From: Actinomadura chibensis NBRC 106107 | GTDB lineage: Bacteria > Actinomycetota > Actinomycetes > Streptosporangiales > Streptosporangiaceae | Length of the DNA stretch: 58,735 bases | Direction of reading: 5' to 3' | NCBI RefSeq assembly: GCF_001552135.1 | Contig: NZ_BCQP01000075.1 | Coordinates: 1 to 58,735, forward strand | Shown here: one piece after another, positions 31,887 to 40,222 of the stretch | How the letters are laid out: each line of letters begins with the position of its first letter | How positions within the stretch are numbered: the stretch's first letter is position 1 | Program-made: the position numbers and the translations under genes | The notes under the pieces: generated by a model | The model's input: the letters and a program-made list of their open reading frames with translations, nothing else | What the model was told of the DNA's origin: nothing | Databases searched by the model: none

Positions 31887-33509
31887 ATGGCCCAGACCAC
31901 GTCCGACCAGGCGGTCGTCGGCGCGCCGGAGACCGGCGCCGGGCCGGGGCCGAAAGGCCGCCCGCTCGGCGCGTTCCTCGGCGCGGTCCTCGGCCGGGTA
32001 CGGCGGACGCGGCGCGTGGTGTGGCTGTCCCTGCTCGTCGCGGTCGCGGCCGTGACCGCCCAGTCCGTGCTGATGACGCCGCCGCTGTACTTCGACTCCT
32101 ACTACGTGTGGCTCGCCGCCCGCGACTGGCCCGACATCCCGCTCACCCAGTGGCCGTTCGACGAGGTCCCGCACCAGGTCACCCGCATCGGGCTGGTGCT
32201 TCCGGCGCGGCTCGTCCAGGAGCTCCTCGGGGACGGCCAGGCCGCCTACTTCACCGTCGCCGCGCTCGGCGGCTGCGCGTTCTTCGTCGGGACGTACCTG
32301 GTCGTCCGGTCGCTGTTCGGGGACGTGGCGGGCCTGCTGTCGGCGGGCGTCCTGATCGTCCACCCGTTCTTCACCATGACGAACCCGTTCGGCCACGAGA
32401 TCACCTGGTCGACCGGGGTCATGCTGCCGGACATGCCCGGCGCCGGGCTGTTCGCGATCGGCATGGCGGGCCTCGTCGTCGCGAGCCGCCGCACCGGACG
32501 GGCCCAGACCCGCATGCTGCTCGCCGCCGGAACGTTCCTCGGCGCGTCGTTCCTCGTCCGCGAGTTCCTGGCGTTCCTGTTCCTGCCCATCCCCGTCTAC
32601 CTGGCGCTGCTGCGCATCCCGTGGCGGCGCAACGTCACGGTCGGCGCGCCGATGCTCGCGATCCTGCTCGCCAGCTTCGCGCACAACCAGCTCGTGTGGG
32701 GCAGCCCGCTCGCCGGGCTGATGTCCGCCGCCGAGCACGGCGGCCAGTCCCGCGACTACGTGACCCGCGAGCTCGCCGCCCGCTCGTTCCTGCGCGCCAT
32801 GCACGACTGGAACCCGCTCGGCCTCGTGTTCACCGCCGCGCTCGGGCTGACGATCGCCGGCTGGGCCGTCACCCGCGACCGGCGCCTCGCGCTCGTCCTC
32901 GTGTGGTTCCTCGCGCTCGCCGTGCCGCTGACGCTGTTCTCCGGCGTCCTCGACCCGAACGACATCTCGCTGCGGGCCTGGCTCCAGCGGTACTGGTTCG
33001 CGGTGCTGCCCGCGCTGCTCGCGGGCGGGTTCGGGTCGCTGACCCTGATGGCGCGGATGCTGCCGTCCCGGCTCCGGCTCCGGACGCTGGTCGTCCCGGT
33101 GGTCGCGGTCGCGCTCGGCGCGACGTACGCGACGGCGGCCGTCCGGGCCGTCCCCGACCTGCCGCGCGACGACGCGTGGCGGCAGCTGCGCGGCTACCTC
33201 GCCGGGCACCGCGACATCACGCTGATCTGCGCGGACCGGCGGCTCGCGCAGACCCTCACCTTCTACACGCGGGACGTGTGGGGCGACCCGGTCTGGCGCG
33301 GCGAGATCCGCGACTTCCCGCACTACCTCGGCCAGGTGCCGCGCGACGCGACCGAGGGCCCGATGCTCTACACGCGCTGGCGCGGCATGGAGTCGCAGAT
33401 CGGCGGCGGCTGGCGGCCGTCGCCCGCGCAGGGGTGGCGGCTGATGTGGCGGTCGTCGGACGGCGTCCTGCAGCTCTGGAACCCGCCGCCGCTCCCGCCC
33501 GAGGGCTAG
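31887..33509 (+). CDS. GT-C-type membrane glycosyltransferase (GT39-like)
   Basis: 540 residues with 10-12 predicted membrane helices. The first extracytoplasmic loop carries an acidic motif (Y-F-D-S-Y-Y-V-W), the usual position of the catalytic Asp in polyprenyl-phosphate-sugar-dependent GT-C enzymes. A soluble C-terminal domain of about 120 residues is probably outside the membrane. ATG with GGGGAG upstream. It is convergent with another GT-C gene, 3 bases apart. Donor is presumably a polyprenyl-phosphate sugar; the acceptor is unknown. Confidence 0.75.
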   Translation: MAQTTSDQAVVGAPETGAGPGPKGRPLGAFLGAVLGRVRRTRRVVWLSLLVAVAAVTAQSVLMTPPLYFDSYYVWLAARDWPDIPLTQWPFDEVPHQVTRIGLVLPARLVQELLGDGQAAYFTVAALGGCAFFVGTYLVVRSLFGDVAGLLSAGVLIVHPFFTMTNPFGHEITWSTGVMLPDMPGAGLFAIGMAGLVVASRRTGRAQTRMLLAAGTFLGASFLVREFLAFLFLPIPVYLALLRIPWRRNVTVGAPMLAILLASFAHNQLVWGSPLAGLMSAAEHGGQSRDYVTRELAARSFLRAMHDWNPLGLVFTAALGLTIAGWAVTRDRRLALVLVWFLALAVPLTLFSGVLDPNDISLRAWLQRYWFAVLPALLAGGFGSLTLMARMLPSRLRLRTLVVPVVAVALGATYATAAVRAVPDLPRDDAWRQLRGYLAGHRDITLICADRRLAQTLTFYTRDVWGDPVWRGEIRDFPHYLGQVPRDATEGPMLYTRWRGMESQIGGGWRPSPAQGWRLMWRSSDGVLQLWNPPPLPPEG

Positions 33510-33512
33510 GGG

Positions 33513-35336
33513 CTAGGAGCGGGTCCAGGCGACCCAGTCGCCCTCGATCGTGCGGCGGCTGTCGACGACGTGCCAGCCGGGCGGCGCGCCCGCGGGCCAG
33601 GACCGCTCGGCCGGAAGGTCCTTCGGCCAGGCCAGCACCACCAGGTCGACGTTCTGGGGCGGGGGCGTCCAGCGGGCGTCGAACACGCTGCCGTCGCTCC
33701 ACCAGGCCCAGTAGTAGTGGGACAGCCGGATCGTCCACGGGACGTTCCAGTCGACCGCGATGGACCGCTGCGCCCTCAGGTCGACGCTCTCGCGGATGTC
33801 GGTGTGCGCGGTCTCGTCCCGTACCAGCGGACGCGCGATCCGCTCCGTCGCGGTGACGCTCATGCCGAGCGCGACCGCCGTCAGCACCACCGCGAGCAGC
33901 AGCGGGCCGCGCCGCCGCAGCCGGACGGCCGCGACCGCCGCCGCGAGCAGCGCGAGGCCCGTCAGCGTGGCGTGCCACAGCCGGAAGGACGTCCAGTCCC
34001 AGGTGAGGAACGACGTCTCGGGGAAGTCGTAGCCCGTGTAGGTGTACTGGGTGAGCAGGTCGCCCGCGTACCACTGGACGACGCACGCCGCCCCGACCGT
34101 CAGCGCCGCCGCCGCGGCGGCCGCCGCCGGGACCCGTCCGGCGCCGCGCAGCAGCACCGCGACGCCCACCGCGAACAGCACCGGCGTGATGGTGGCGAGG
34201 TAGCGGCCGTAGACGTAGTTGCCGACCCGGTACTCGACGGGCAGCGCCGCCGACGTGGCGAGCGCGATGGCCGCGACGATCCCGACGACCGCGAGGGCGA
34301 GCGCGCGCGTCCGCCCGGCCGGGCACGCCAGCGCCCCGCCCGGCCGGACGGCGGCGTACGCCACCGCGACCAGCCCGATCGCCGCGACGCCGCCGGTGGC
34401 GACCGACTGGTACCAGACCTGGCCGGTGCCGAGCGACAGCATCCACGCCCAGCCCCGCGCGTCGGAGAGCCGCTGGACGACGTTCCCGCTCAGATTGTTG
34501 TCGCCCGCCGGGTACATGTGCGGCAGCAGCGACGCGTTCAGCAGCATCGCGCCCGCCGTGCCCGCGGCGGCGGTGAGCAGCGCGAGCGCCGCCGCGCGCC
34601 AGGACCGCCACCGGCACGCCACCGCGGCCGCGACCAGCGCGCCGTGCGCGACGAGCAGCACCGCGCCCCGCGAATGGCAGGCGTAGGCGTACGCGACGAG
34701 CAGCGACGCCCCCGCTCCGGCGAGGTGGACCCGGACGGCCGCGTCCCGCCCGTCCGGGGGCGGCGCGGTCAGCCAGCGGTGGACGAGCAGCAGCCAGCCC
34801 ACCAGGATCACCGGCAGGATCGCGTCGGTCAGCGCGAACTCGGAGTAGAACAGCACGCACGGCAGCGCGACCGTCACGTGCGCGAAGACGTACGCCCAGC
34901 GCCCGCGCACCTGGAGCAGGCGCAGCAGCAGGAACGCCAGCGGCAGCATCGCCGCGCTGAGCAGCGCGTTGACGACCAGCGCGAACCGGTACACCGACAC
35001 CGGGTCGTCGGTGAGCCAGAACGCCGGGGTCAGCAGGAGCGGGTAGCCGCCCCGGTAGACCGTCCCGTAGGACATGTCCGCGTCGGGGCCGCCGGTCAGG
35101 ACGCGGGCCGCGAACAGGTAGCCGGACTCGTCCGGCGTCGCGACCGGCACCGCCTGCCCCGACCCGAGCCACAGCCGGACGGCGACCTGCGCCAGCCAGC
35201 CGAGCACGAACAGCCAGGTCCAGCGGCCGCCGCCGCGGCGGCGCGGTGGCGGGGCGTCCCGGTCCGGAACGGCGACCGGCGGGCGTGCGACGCCCAGGGG
35301 CGGGGTGTCGGAGCCCGCCGGGATGCGCGTGCTCAT
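33513..35336 (-). CDS. GT-C-type membrane glycosyltransferase with extracytoplasmic C-terminal domain
   Basis: 607 residues. After a 50-residue Arg/Pro-rich cytoplasmic start come 11-13 membrane helices. The first outer loop holds T-P-D-E-S-G-Y, the D-E motif typical of GT39/ArnT/PMT relatives. The soluble C-terminus ends W-V-A-W-T-R-S. I chose ATG 35336; a GTG 22 codons upstream is possible, but TTGACC falls inside that extension and looks like a -35. It lies 103 bases downstream of a polyprenyl-phosphate mannose synthase-like GT2 on the same strand, a natural supplier of its donor. Confidence 0.75.
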   Translation of the reverse strand: MSTRIPAGSDTPPLGVARPPVAVPDRDAPPPRRRGGGRWTWLFVLGWLAQVAVRLWLGSGQAVPVATPDESGYLFAARVLTGGPDADMSYGTVYRGGYPLLLTPAFWLTDDPVSVYRFALVVNALLSAAMLPLAFLLLRLLQVRGRWAYVFAHVTVALPCVLFYSEFALTDAILPVILVGWLLLVHRWLTAPPPDGRDAAVRVHLAGAGASLLVAYAYACHSRGAVLLVAHGALVAAAVACRWRSWRAAALALLTAAAGTAGAMLLNASLLPHMYPAGDNNLSGNVVQRLSDARGWAWMLSLGTGQVWYQSVATGGVAAIGLVAVAYAAVRPGGALACPAGRTRALALAVVGIVAAIALATSAALPVEYRVGNYVYGRYLATITPVLFAVGVAVLLRGAGRVPAAAAAAAALTVGAACVVQWYAGDLLTQYTYTGYDFPETSFLTWDWTSFRLWHATLTGLALLAAAVAAVRLRRRGPLLLAVVLTAVALGMSVTATERIARPLVRDETAHTDIRESVDLRAQRSIAVDWNVPWTIRLSHYYWAWWSDGSVFDARWTPPPQNVDLVVLAWPKDLPAERSWPAGAPPGWHVVDSRRTIEGDWVAWTRS

Positions 35337-35439
35337 CTGCGTGCGGCTTCCCGGGCGCGGGCGGGCTGAGAGCGATGATCCATTGCCGGTCAAGACTGTC
35401 ACAGTGCCGCCGGACGGCGGGTCCGGGGCTCGCCGGTGA

Positions 35440-36780
35440 TCAGCCCTCTGACGTGCCGTCCTCGCCGTCGCGCTCGGCCGCCGCCGCGTCCACGTTGCCC
35501 GCGGCGACCTTCCCGCCGTCCTTGCCCGCGCCGTCCTGGCCCGCGCCGTCCTTGGCGGCGCCGTCCTTGGCGGCCTTGCGGGCGGCGGCGTCCACCACGC
35601 CCGCGGCCTCCTCGGCCGCGTCGGTGAGCGGCGGGTGCTGGCGGCGGCGGATGCCGAGGATGCTGACGAACAGCGACGCGAAGATCGCCTGGAGGCTCAT
35701 CACCAGCGCGGTCGCGGCCGGGACGACGATGCGCAGCGAGTGCCGCGGGTCGAGTTCGCCGAAGCTGTTGACCCGCCAGTGCAGCAGCGACGCGACGAGC
35801 CCGCCGAGACCGGCGACGGCGAGCAGCCCGCCGAGCAGCAGCCCGCGTTCGAGGCTCCACCAGTCGATGACCTTCTGGACCCGGCGGTCGTGCGGGAGGA
35901 ACCCCTCCTGCATCGCGTACACCTTGGTGAGCAGCGCGAACAGCACCGCCTGGAAGCCGATGACCAGCGCGGCGCCCGCCCCGACGAGCGTGTCGACGTC
36001 GAACGCGATCTCCCCGACGGTGACCGGACCGGTGGAGAGTGCGATCCCGGCGAGCAGTCCGAGCGTCATGAATACGAGGCCCGGGATGAGGAACAGCCAC
36101 CGGGGGCTGAAGAGCATGAGGAAGCGGAGATGACGCCAACCGTCACGCCAGGTGTTCAGGTGCGGAGGACGCGACCGCCCGTCCGGGGACAGGGTGGTCG
36201 GCACCTCGCGGATGTCGTAGCCCTGCAGGGTCGCCTTGACGACCATCTCGCTGGCGAACTCCATGCCGCCGGTCTGCAGGCCGAGGCGCAGGATCGCGTC
36301 CCGGTCGAAGGCGCGCAGCCCGCAGTGGAAGTCGCCGATCTTGCTGCCGAAGAACAGCCGCCCGACGAAGCTCAGCACCGGGTTGCCGAGGTAGCGGTGC
36401 AGCGGCGGCATGGCGCCGTCGGCGATGCCGCCCTTGAACCGGTTGCCCATGACGAGGTCGGCGCCGTCGCGCAGCTCGTCCAGGAACGGGCCGAGCGTGG
36501 TGAAGTCGTAGGAGTCGTCGGCGTCGCCCATCGCGACGTACCGGCCGCGCGCGGCGCGGATGCCGCCCATCAGCGCGTTGCCGTACCCCTTGTCGACCAC
36601 GGGGACGACGCGCGCCCCCGCGTCCCGGGCGAGCTGCTGGCTGCCGTCGGTGCTGCCGTTGTCGGCGATGACGACCTCGCCGTCGATGCCCTTCTCCTCG
36701 AAGAAGCCGACCGTCTTGCGGACGCACGTCGCGACCGTCTCGGCCTCGTTCAGGCACGGCATCACTACGGAGAGTTCCAC
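35440..36780 (-). CDS. GT2 polyprenyl-phosphate glycosyltransferase (DPM synthase-like) with membrane domain
   Basis: 446 residues. The N-terminal GT2 domain has V-V-M-P-C-L-N-E-A-E-T and D-A-D-D-S-Y at 86-91 (metal-binding D-x-D). Four membrane helices follow (about 225-380). This matches enzymes that make polyprenyl-phosphate-mannose or -glucose and may flip it. The last 60 residues are a low-complexity tail of K-D-G-A units encoded by a 15-bp DNA repeat. GTG start with AAGGAG five bases upstream. Convergent and divergent GT-C genes surround it, fitting a role as donor supplier. Confidence 0.85.
   Translation of the reverse strand: MELSVVMPCLNEAETVATCVRKTVGFFEEKGIDGEVVIADNGSTDGSQQLARDAGARVVPVVDKGYGNALMGGIRAARGRYVAMGDADDSYDFTTLGPFLDELRDGADLVMGNRFKGGIADGAMPPLHRYLGNPVLSFVGRLFFGSKIGDFHCGLRAFDRDAILRLGLQTGGMEFASEMVVKATLQGYDIREVPTTLSPDGRSRPPHLNTWRDGWRHLRFLMLFSPRWLFLIPGLVFMTLGLLAGIALSTGPVTVGEIAFDVDTLVGAGAALVIGFQAVLFALLTKVYAMQEGFLPHDRRVQKVIDWWSLERGLLLGGLLAVAGLGGLVASLLHWRVNSFGELDPRHSLRIVVPAATALVMSLQAIFASLFVSILGIRRRQHPPLTDAAEEAAGVVDAAARKAAKDGAAKDGAGQDGAGKDGGKVAAGNVDAAAAERDGEDGTSEG
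35515..35574. repeat. 15-bp coding tandem repeat, four copies
   Basis: Four units starting GCCGTCCT (35515, 35530, 35545, 35560) encode the K-D-G-A-x tail of the GT2 enzyme. Units three and four are identical. Confidence 0.8.
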
Positions 36781-37132
36781 GCGATCTCCTTCGTTACCCC
36801 TCGTGACCGTCTGCGGGGCTGTCCGTTTGTCTCGGTTCTTCCGCGCGGCGGCCCGTCATCGTTCATGATGCCTGCCGGGGACGGGTAATGATGGTCGCTC
36901 TCGTCAAGAGCACCCGTATCGTGTTGCGCAGTTGCAACCGAAAGGCACTCACCGCCACGGTCGCGGGCGGCAGGCTAGGACGTCAAGCATACGGGCACGG
37001 CGGCCCGGAAGGGGTGGGTCTGCTGTGACGCTGGCCGGAGAACGCGAACCGCGCTGGGACGGGGACCTCGGTGTCACCGGGGGCGGCGGCGCCGCGGGGC
37101 CGGGGGCCCGGCGCGGAAGGGGAGGTACGGCA

Positions 37133-38812
37133 GTGGCGGGCGACTCTGCGACCACGCGCGACACGCCCGGCGGGACGACCACCGCCCCGGATCCGGACGA
37201 GGTATTTGCCGACGGCCCGGAACCCGATACCGAAGCACGTCCGAAAAATGACGAACTGACGGAAGACGCGTCCGCGGACGCCGCCGGACCGGACGAGTCC
37301 ACCGGTTCGCGGCGCGGCCGACGCGGACGCGGCCTCTGGGCCCTCGCCCGCCGCCACCCCGCGTTCAGTGTGATCATCACCACAGCCGCGCTCGTCCGCG
37401 TGGTCGCGATGCTCGGCTACCAGCCGGTGATGTTCTTCAACGACAGCTTCGACTACCTCCACGTCGCGACCGACCCGTACCCGCACCCGCTGCGACCGGA
37501 CGGCTACGCGTTCCTGCTGTGGTTCCTGAAGCCGTTCCACAGCTTCGCGCTCGTCGCGGGCCTCCAGCACCTCATGGGCCTCGGCATGGGCGTGATGATC
37601 TACGCGCTGCTGCGCCGCCGGTTCCGGCTGCCCGGCTGGGGCGCCGCGCTCGCCGCCGCGCCCGTCCTGCTGGACGCCTACCAGCTCCAGCTCGAACACC
37701 TCGTCCTGTCCGACACGATGTTCACCTTCCTCGTGATGAGCGCGGTCACGCTGCTGCTGTGGCGGGACCGGCCGTCCTGGAAGATCGCGGCGGCGGTCGG
37801 GCTGCTCGTCGGGATGGCGTGGCTGACCCGCTCGGTCGGGATGCCGGTGCTGGTCGGCGTGCTCGTCTACATGCTGATCCGGCGCAGCGGCTGGCGGCTG
37901 CTCGCGGTCACGCTGGCGGCGTGCATGCTGCCGGTGATCGGCTACATGGGCTGGTACAAGGCCGAAAGCGGCAAGTTCGCGCTCACCGAGAGCAACGGGA
38001 TCTTCCTGTACGCGCGGGTCTACAAGTTCGCCGACTGCCACCAGATGAAGGACCTCCCGGTCAGCGAGTACCCGCTGTGCACCGAGCCGGAGAACCGGCT
38101 GAAGACGTCCCAGTTCGGCATCTGGAGCGTCCAGTCCCCGCTGAACCGCTACACCGGGACGCGGTTCAGCCCCGACAACAACGCCCTCGCCAGCGACTAC
38201 GCCAAACGCGCGATCATCGCGCAGCCGCTCGACTACCTCGGCGTCGTCGCGCACGACTTCTTCCGCGTCTTCCGCTGGGACCGGACGGTCTTCCCCGACC
38301 CGGCGACGTACGCGCAGTACGAGTTCCGCACGACGAGCAGGCCGCTGCCCGACTGGCACATGGACGGCAACTCGATCGCGTCCGCCGAGGCCAGGGCGTA
38401 CGAGCGCGGCGACGCCCGCACCCGGGTCGTCGAGCCGTTCGCCGGGGTCGCCCGCGGCTACCAGGACGTGTTCTACCTGCGCGGGACGATGCTCGGCGTC
38501 GTCCTGCTGGTCGGCCTCGCCGGGCTCGCCGCGATGTGGCGGCGGTTCGGCGGCGAGGCGCTGCTGCCCTGGACGCTCGCGACCGGGCTGCTGCTCGCGC
38601 CCGCCGCCACCGCCGAGTTCGACTACCGGTACGTGCTGCCCGCCGTCCCGCTCGCGGCGCTCGCGGCCGGGATCGCGTTCCGGCCCGCGTCGCGCGCGAC
38701 GGTCAGGGGCTGGACGCGCCGCCTCCGCCGGCGCGGCGACGATCCGGAGCGGGCGGACGCCCCCGCCCCGGAGAGCCCCGCGCCGCGCGACACGGCGGAG
38801 GTCCCGGCCTAG
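37133..38812 (+). CDS. GT-C-type membrane glycosyltransferase
   Basis: 559 residues from the GTG with AAGGGGAGG seven bases upstream; earlier in-frame starts (for example 37025) are possible but give a longer disordered N-terminus. An acidic disordered region of about 65 residues precedes 10-11 membrane helices. The first outer loop has F-F-N-D-S-F-D-Y with conserved acidic residues. A charged Arg/Glu/Pro tail is cytoplasmic. It is divergent from the GT2 gene. The 352-base gap 36781-37132 has no other gene; GTTGCAAC at 36928-36935 is a small palindrome there. Confidence 0.75.
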   Translation: MAGDSATTRDTPGGTTTAPDPDEVFADGPEPDTEARPKNDELTEDASADAAGPDESTGSRRGRRGRGLWALARRHPAFSVIITTAALVRVVAMLGYQPVMFFNDSFDYLHVATDPYPHPLRPDGYAFLLWFLKPFHSFALVAGLQHLMGLGMGVMIYALLRRRFRLPGWGAALAAAPVLLDAYQLQLEHLVLSDTMFTFLVMSAVTLLLWRDRPSWKIAAAVGLLVGMAWLTRSVGMPVLVGVLVYMLIRRSGWRLLAVTLAACMLPVIGYMGWYKAESGKFALTESNGIFLYARVYKFADCHQMKDLPVSEYPLCTEPENRLKTSQFGIWSVQSPLNRYTGTRFSPDNNALASDYAKRAIIAQPLDYLGVVAHDFFRVFRWDRTVFPDPATYAQYEFRTTSRPLPDWHMDGNSIASAEARAYERGDARTRVVEPFAGVARGYQDVFYLRGTMLGVVLLVGLAGLAAMWRRFGGEALLPWTLATGLLLAPAATAEFDYRYVLPAVPLAALAAGIAFRPASRATVRGWTRRLRRRGDDPERADAPAPESPAPRDTAEVPA

Positions 38813-38887
38813 CGGCCCGCCCGGCGGCTCACCCGCTCCGCCCGCCGGTCGCCCGGTCGGCCGCCGGCCGCCGGCCGCCGGTGGCCG

Positions 38888-39190
38888 TCACCAGGCGTGC
38901 ATGCGGCGGAGGTGGTACACCATCGCCACGTCGCCGTTGCCGTTCGCCTTCGGCGCCTCGCTCCGCCTGCGCCTGCTCGCCGACCGCGCCTTGACGTTCT
39001 GGCTCTGGCACTTCGGGCAGGAACGATCCATCCAGGGCGTGGTGCAGGGCTGGCCGCCGAACTCGTAGATGACGGCCTCGTTGCCGTGCCCGTCCCCGCA
39101 GTGCCGGACCTCCAGCTCCTCGTCCCAGGTAGTCGTGCAGTTCAGGCACTCGAAGACCCAGGATTCGTGGCTCGACCATGTGTCGCGCAC
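38888..39190 (-). CDS. Small zinc-ribbon protein
   Basis: 100 residues. Two C-x-x-C pairs, C15-C18 (E-C-L-N-C) and C58-C61 (S-C-P-K-C), with H30, C31 and H35 between them, predict a zinc ribbon. W-S-S-H-E-S-W-V-F at the N-terminus and R-H-C-G-D-G-H-G-N resemble a family of small actinobacterial hypothetical proteins. A basic R-R-R-R-S stretch near 73 could bind nucleic acid. I chose the GTG at 39190 with GGAAGGGGG upstream; two earlier GTG codons are possible. Function unknown. Confidence 0.7.
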   Translation of the reverse strand: MRDTWSSHESWVFECLNCTTTWDEELEVRHCGDGHGNEAVIYEFGGQPCTTPWMDRSCPKCQSQNVKARSASRRRRSEAPKANGNGDVAMVYHLRRMHAW

Positions 39191-39304
39191 GGCTGTCACC
39201 CCCTTCCGATGAAGTCCACCCACTACCCATGATGCGTCTCGCCGAGGCGCACCGATGCCTCTTATTCCCCGAAAGAACCGGTCGGACCTTTCCGATGCCG
39301 GTGA

Positions 39305-40138
39305 CTATTTCCTGGCCTTCAGGACCGCGTCGTACACCGCCCGCTTCGGCGCCCCGTTCTCCTTCGCGACCTCCGAGATCGCCTGCTTCCGGGGGGTTCC
39401 GGCGTCCTCCCTGGCGGCGACGGCGGCGGCCAGGTCGGCGGGGTCGGTGAGGCCCGCCCGCTCGGGCGCGCCGCCGACGACGACGGTGATCTCGCCGAGC
39501 ACGCCGTCCGCGGCCCAGGCGGCCAGGTCGGCGAGCGTCCCGCGGCGGATCTCCTCGTAGGTCTTGGTCAGCTCCCGGCAGACGGCGGCCGGACGGTCCG
39601 CGCCGAACGCGTCCGCCATCGCGGCGAGGGTGGAGTCGAGGCGGCGGGGGGACTCGAAGAACACCATCGTGCGCGGCTCGTCGGCGAGCGCGCCGAGCCG
39701 CCGGGCCCGCTCCCCCGGCTTGCGCGGCGGGAACCCCTCGAAGCAGAACCGGTCGGTGGGCAGGCCGGACGCGACCAGCGCGGTCGTGACGGCGGACGGC
39801 CCGGGCAGCACCGTCACCGGCGCGCCCTCGGCGACCGCCGCCTGGACGAGCCGGTACCCGGGGTCCGACACGCCGGGCATGCCCGCGTCGGTGATCACGA
39901 GGACGTCCCGTCCGGCGAGCAGCTCGGCGACCAGCCCGGCGGTCCGCGTCCGCTCGTTCGCGTCGTGGTAGGAGACGACCTTCCCGGCGAGCGGCACGCC
40001 GAGGTCGGCGGCGAGCCGGCGGAGCCGCCGGGTGTCCTCGGCGGCGATCACCGGGGCGGCGGCGAGCGCGTCCCGCAGCCGGACGGACGCGTCGTCGGCC
40101 CGTCCGATCGGCGCGGCCGCGAGCAAGAGGGTCCCCAT
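39305..40138 (-). CDS. rsmI: 16S rRNA (cytidine(1402)-2'-O)-methyltransferase
   Basis: 277 residues, a tetrapyrrole-methylase-fold rRNA enzyme. L-L-L-A-A-A-P-I-G at the N-terminus, I-A-A-E-D-T-R-R, V-I-T-D-A-G-M-P-G-V-S-D-P-G and L-P-G-P-S-A are all diagnostic. The ATG at 40138 gives the family N-terminus. An ATG four codons upstream and a GTG one codon upstream are alternatives; AACAAT seven bases before the GTG suggests a leaderless start. It is divergent from pmt, the same pairing as in mycobacteria. Confidence 0.94.
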   Translation of the reverse strand: MGTLLLAAAPIGRADDASVRLRDALAAAPVIAAEDTRRLRRLAADLGVPLAGKVVSYHDANERTRTAGLVAELLAGRDVLVITDAGMPGVSDPGYRLVQAAVAEGAPVTVLPGPSAVTTALVASGLPTDRFCFEGFPPRKPGERARRLGALADEPRTMVFFESPRRLDSTLAAMADAFGADRPAAVCRELTKTYEEIRRGTLADLAAWAADGVLGEITVVVGGAPERAGLTDPADLAAAVAAREDAGTPRKQAISEVAKENGAPKRAVYDAVLKARK

Positions 40139-40210
40139 CACGCGCCCCATTGTTCCAGCGCCCTCACCTGGGAAAGGCCGCCAAGGCCCGAAGGAGGGGG
40201 GAAATGCAAA

Positions 40211-40216
40211 TATGCT
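40211..40216 (+). promoter_or_regulatory. -10 element, leaderless start of pmt
   Basis: TATGCT lies 6 bases before the pmt ATG. The purine-rich GGAGGGGGG is too far upstream to serve as ribosome site for it. Confidence 0.4.
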
Positions 40217-40222
40217 CGCAAG

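Noticed and set aside
35515..35574. CRISPR-like array
   Set aside because: Units are contiguous 15-mers without spacers and code for protein in frame.
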